This document shows, piece after piece, positions 63,706 to 64,000 of a stretch of DNA of 64,000 nucleotides. The notes under the pieces are model-generated. The model saw only the letters and a program-made list of their open reading frames with translations, was not told where the DNA came from and made no database searches. The stretch is from CAVTWY01 sp963738615 (GTDB taxonomy: Bacteria > Pseudomonadota > Gammaproteobacteria > Burkholderiales > Burkholderiaceae_C): contig CAVTXI010000019.1 in the NCBI GenBank assembly GCA_963738615.1, forward strand, positions 1,178,001 through 1,242,000, given 5' to 3'. Positions within the stretch are counted from its first letter, which is position 1. Each line of letters begins with the position of its first letter. The position numbers and the translations under genes were made by a program.

Positions 63706-64000
63706 TCAGGGCTGCTCACCTGTCGAGCCCAGAAAGTCGTGCTCATCGCCGATGTGGTGGCAGACCTGTGCCCACAGCGCCGGTGCGGCGCGTCGCTGGT
63801 GCAGGCCCAAGGCCTCCCAGTGCCGCTGGGGACGGTTCTCGCGCTCGGCCCAGGCGCTGAGCGTCATGCCCAACGTCGTCAAGGTGCGCGCCCGCGCCAG
63901 CGGGGCGCGGCCGGGGGTCAGCTCCAGCAATGCATCGCCCAAGACCTGCGCAGCCCGTTCCAGGTGCAGCGTGCCCGCCTCGATCAGACCCAGGCTGTGC
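63706..64000 (-). CDS. C-terminal part of a helical, TPR-like protein (gene runs off the window)
   Basis: 98 codons are visible, the rest lies beyond the window. The text HSLGLIEAGTLHLERAAQVL, LARARTLTTLGMTLSAWAER and ENRPQRHWEALGLHQRRAAP reads as antiparallel helices of TPR type. It precedes the trefoil cluster on the same strand and could be its regulator or scaffold. No more can be said. Confidence 0.5.
   Translation of the reverse strand, partial: HSLGLIEAGTLHLERAAQVLGDALLELTPGRAPLARARTLTTLGMTLSAWAERENRPQRHWEALGLHQRRAAPALWAQVCHHIGDEHDFLGSTGEQP

Overview
The window is GC-rich DNA with very dense gene packing. It looks like a betaproteobacterium of the order Burkholderiales, most like the Rubrivivax/Leptothrix/Rhizobacter group. 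The grounds are five Bug-type (TctC-like) solute receptors, a PEP-CTERM exported protein, a TonB receptor, molybdenum-hydroxylase and ring-dioxygenase genes, and a strong habit of writing Leu-Glu as CTC-GAG. No species can be named from the sequence alone. No rRNA, tRNA or CRISPR array was seen.

Layout. 1-4.2 kb: end of a surface-polysaccharide locus (flippase, glycosyltransferase, sugar epimerase) with an xdhC homologue, several of them frameshifted. 4.2-12.1 kb: two Bug receptors, a flavin-type oxidase, a VOC protein, an M48 protease with a DUF898 membrane protein, a GDSL/SGNH-like lipoprotein and an ankyrin protein. 12.3-14.9 kb: an intact taurine/nitrate-type ABC importer. 14.9-16.5 kb: a hipBA-type module with two well-formed operators. 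16.5-34.9 kb: a large catabolic supercluster controlled by an IclR regulator. It holds two SDRs, a cupin, an alpha/beta hydrolase, a ThDP enzyme, an aspartate-dehydrogenase homologue, an aldehyde dehydrogenase, a three-subunit molybdenum hydroxylase, an extradiol-type dioxygenase, a Rieske ferredoxin with a Rieske oxygenase, and three Bug receptors. The chemistry fits hydroxylation, dioxygenation and ring cleavage of an unidentified (hetero)aromatic acid. 34.9-36.6 kb: an FRG/DUF4062 gene pair that looks like a conflict or defence cassette. 36.8-40.2 kb: modABC and a modE-like regulator, which would supply molybdate for the molybdenum hydroxylase. 40.8-47.3 kb: fructuronate-reductase family enzyme, TonB receptor, fused SpmA/SpmB-type membrane protein and a large unrecognised protein. 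47.5-56.2 kb: exported proteins, including a lipoprotein of about 1,818 residues with an esterase domain, cut in two by a complete IS5-family element. 56.4-57.6 kb: two back-to-back toxin-antitoxin modules.

57.7-64 kb reads differently. At its edge is a scrap of a second transposase. Beyond it the Leu-Glu codon-pair habit changes (CTG-GAG appears). The genes form a compact minus-strand cluster: a TPR-like protein, a small ADW-repeat ORF, an exported protein with a C-terminal ricin-type beta-trefoil, a TAXI-type solute receptor without its permease, a TPR-secretin lipoprotein and an exported pentapeptide-repeat protein. Two promoter regions in it share helically phased GTCAAT repeats. I know of no described system with this composition, and it is the best candidate here for an undescribed one.

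Quality caution: at least fifteen single-base frame breaks occur in otherwise well-conserved genes, concentrated at 0-7 kb and 44-47 kb. Many look like one extra or missing base in G/C-rich runs, so they may be sequencing errors rather than true gene decay. Genes entered as 'pseudogene' for this reason could be intact in the organism.
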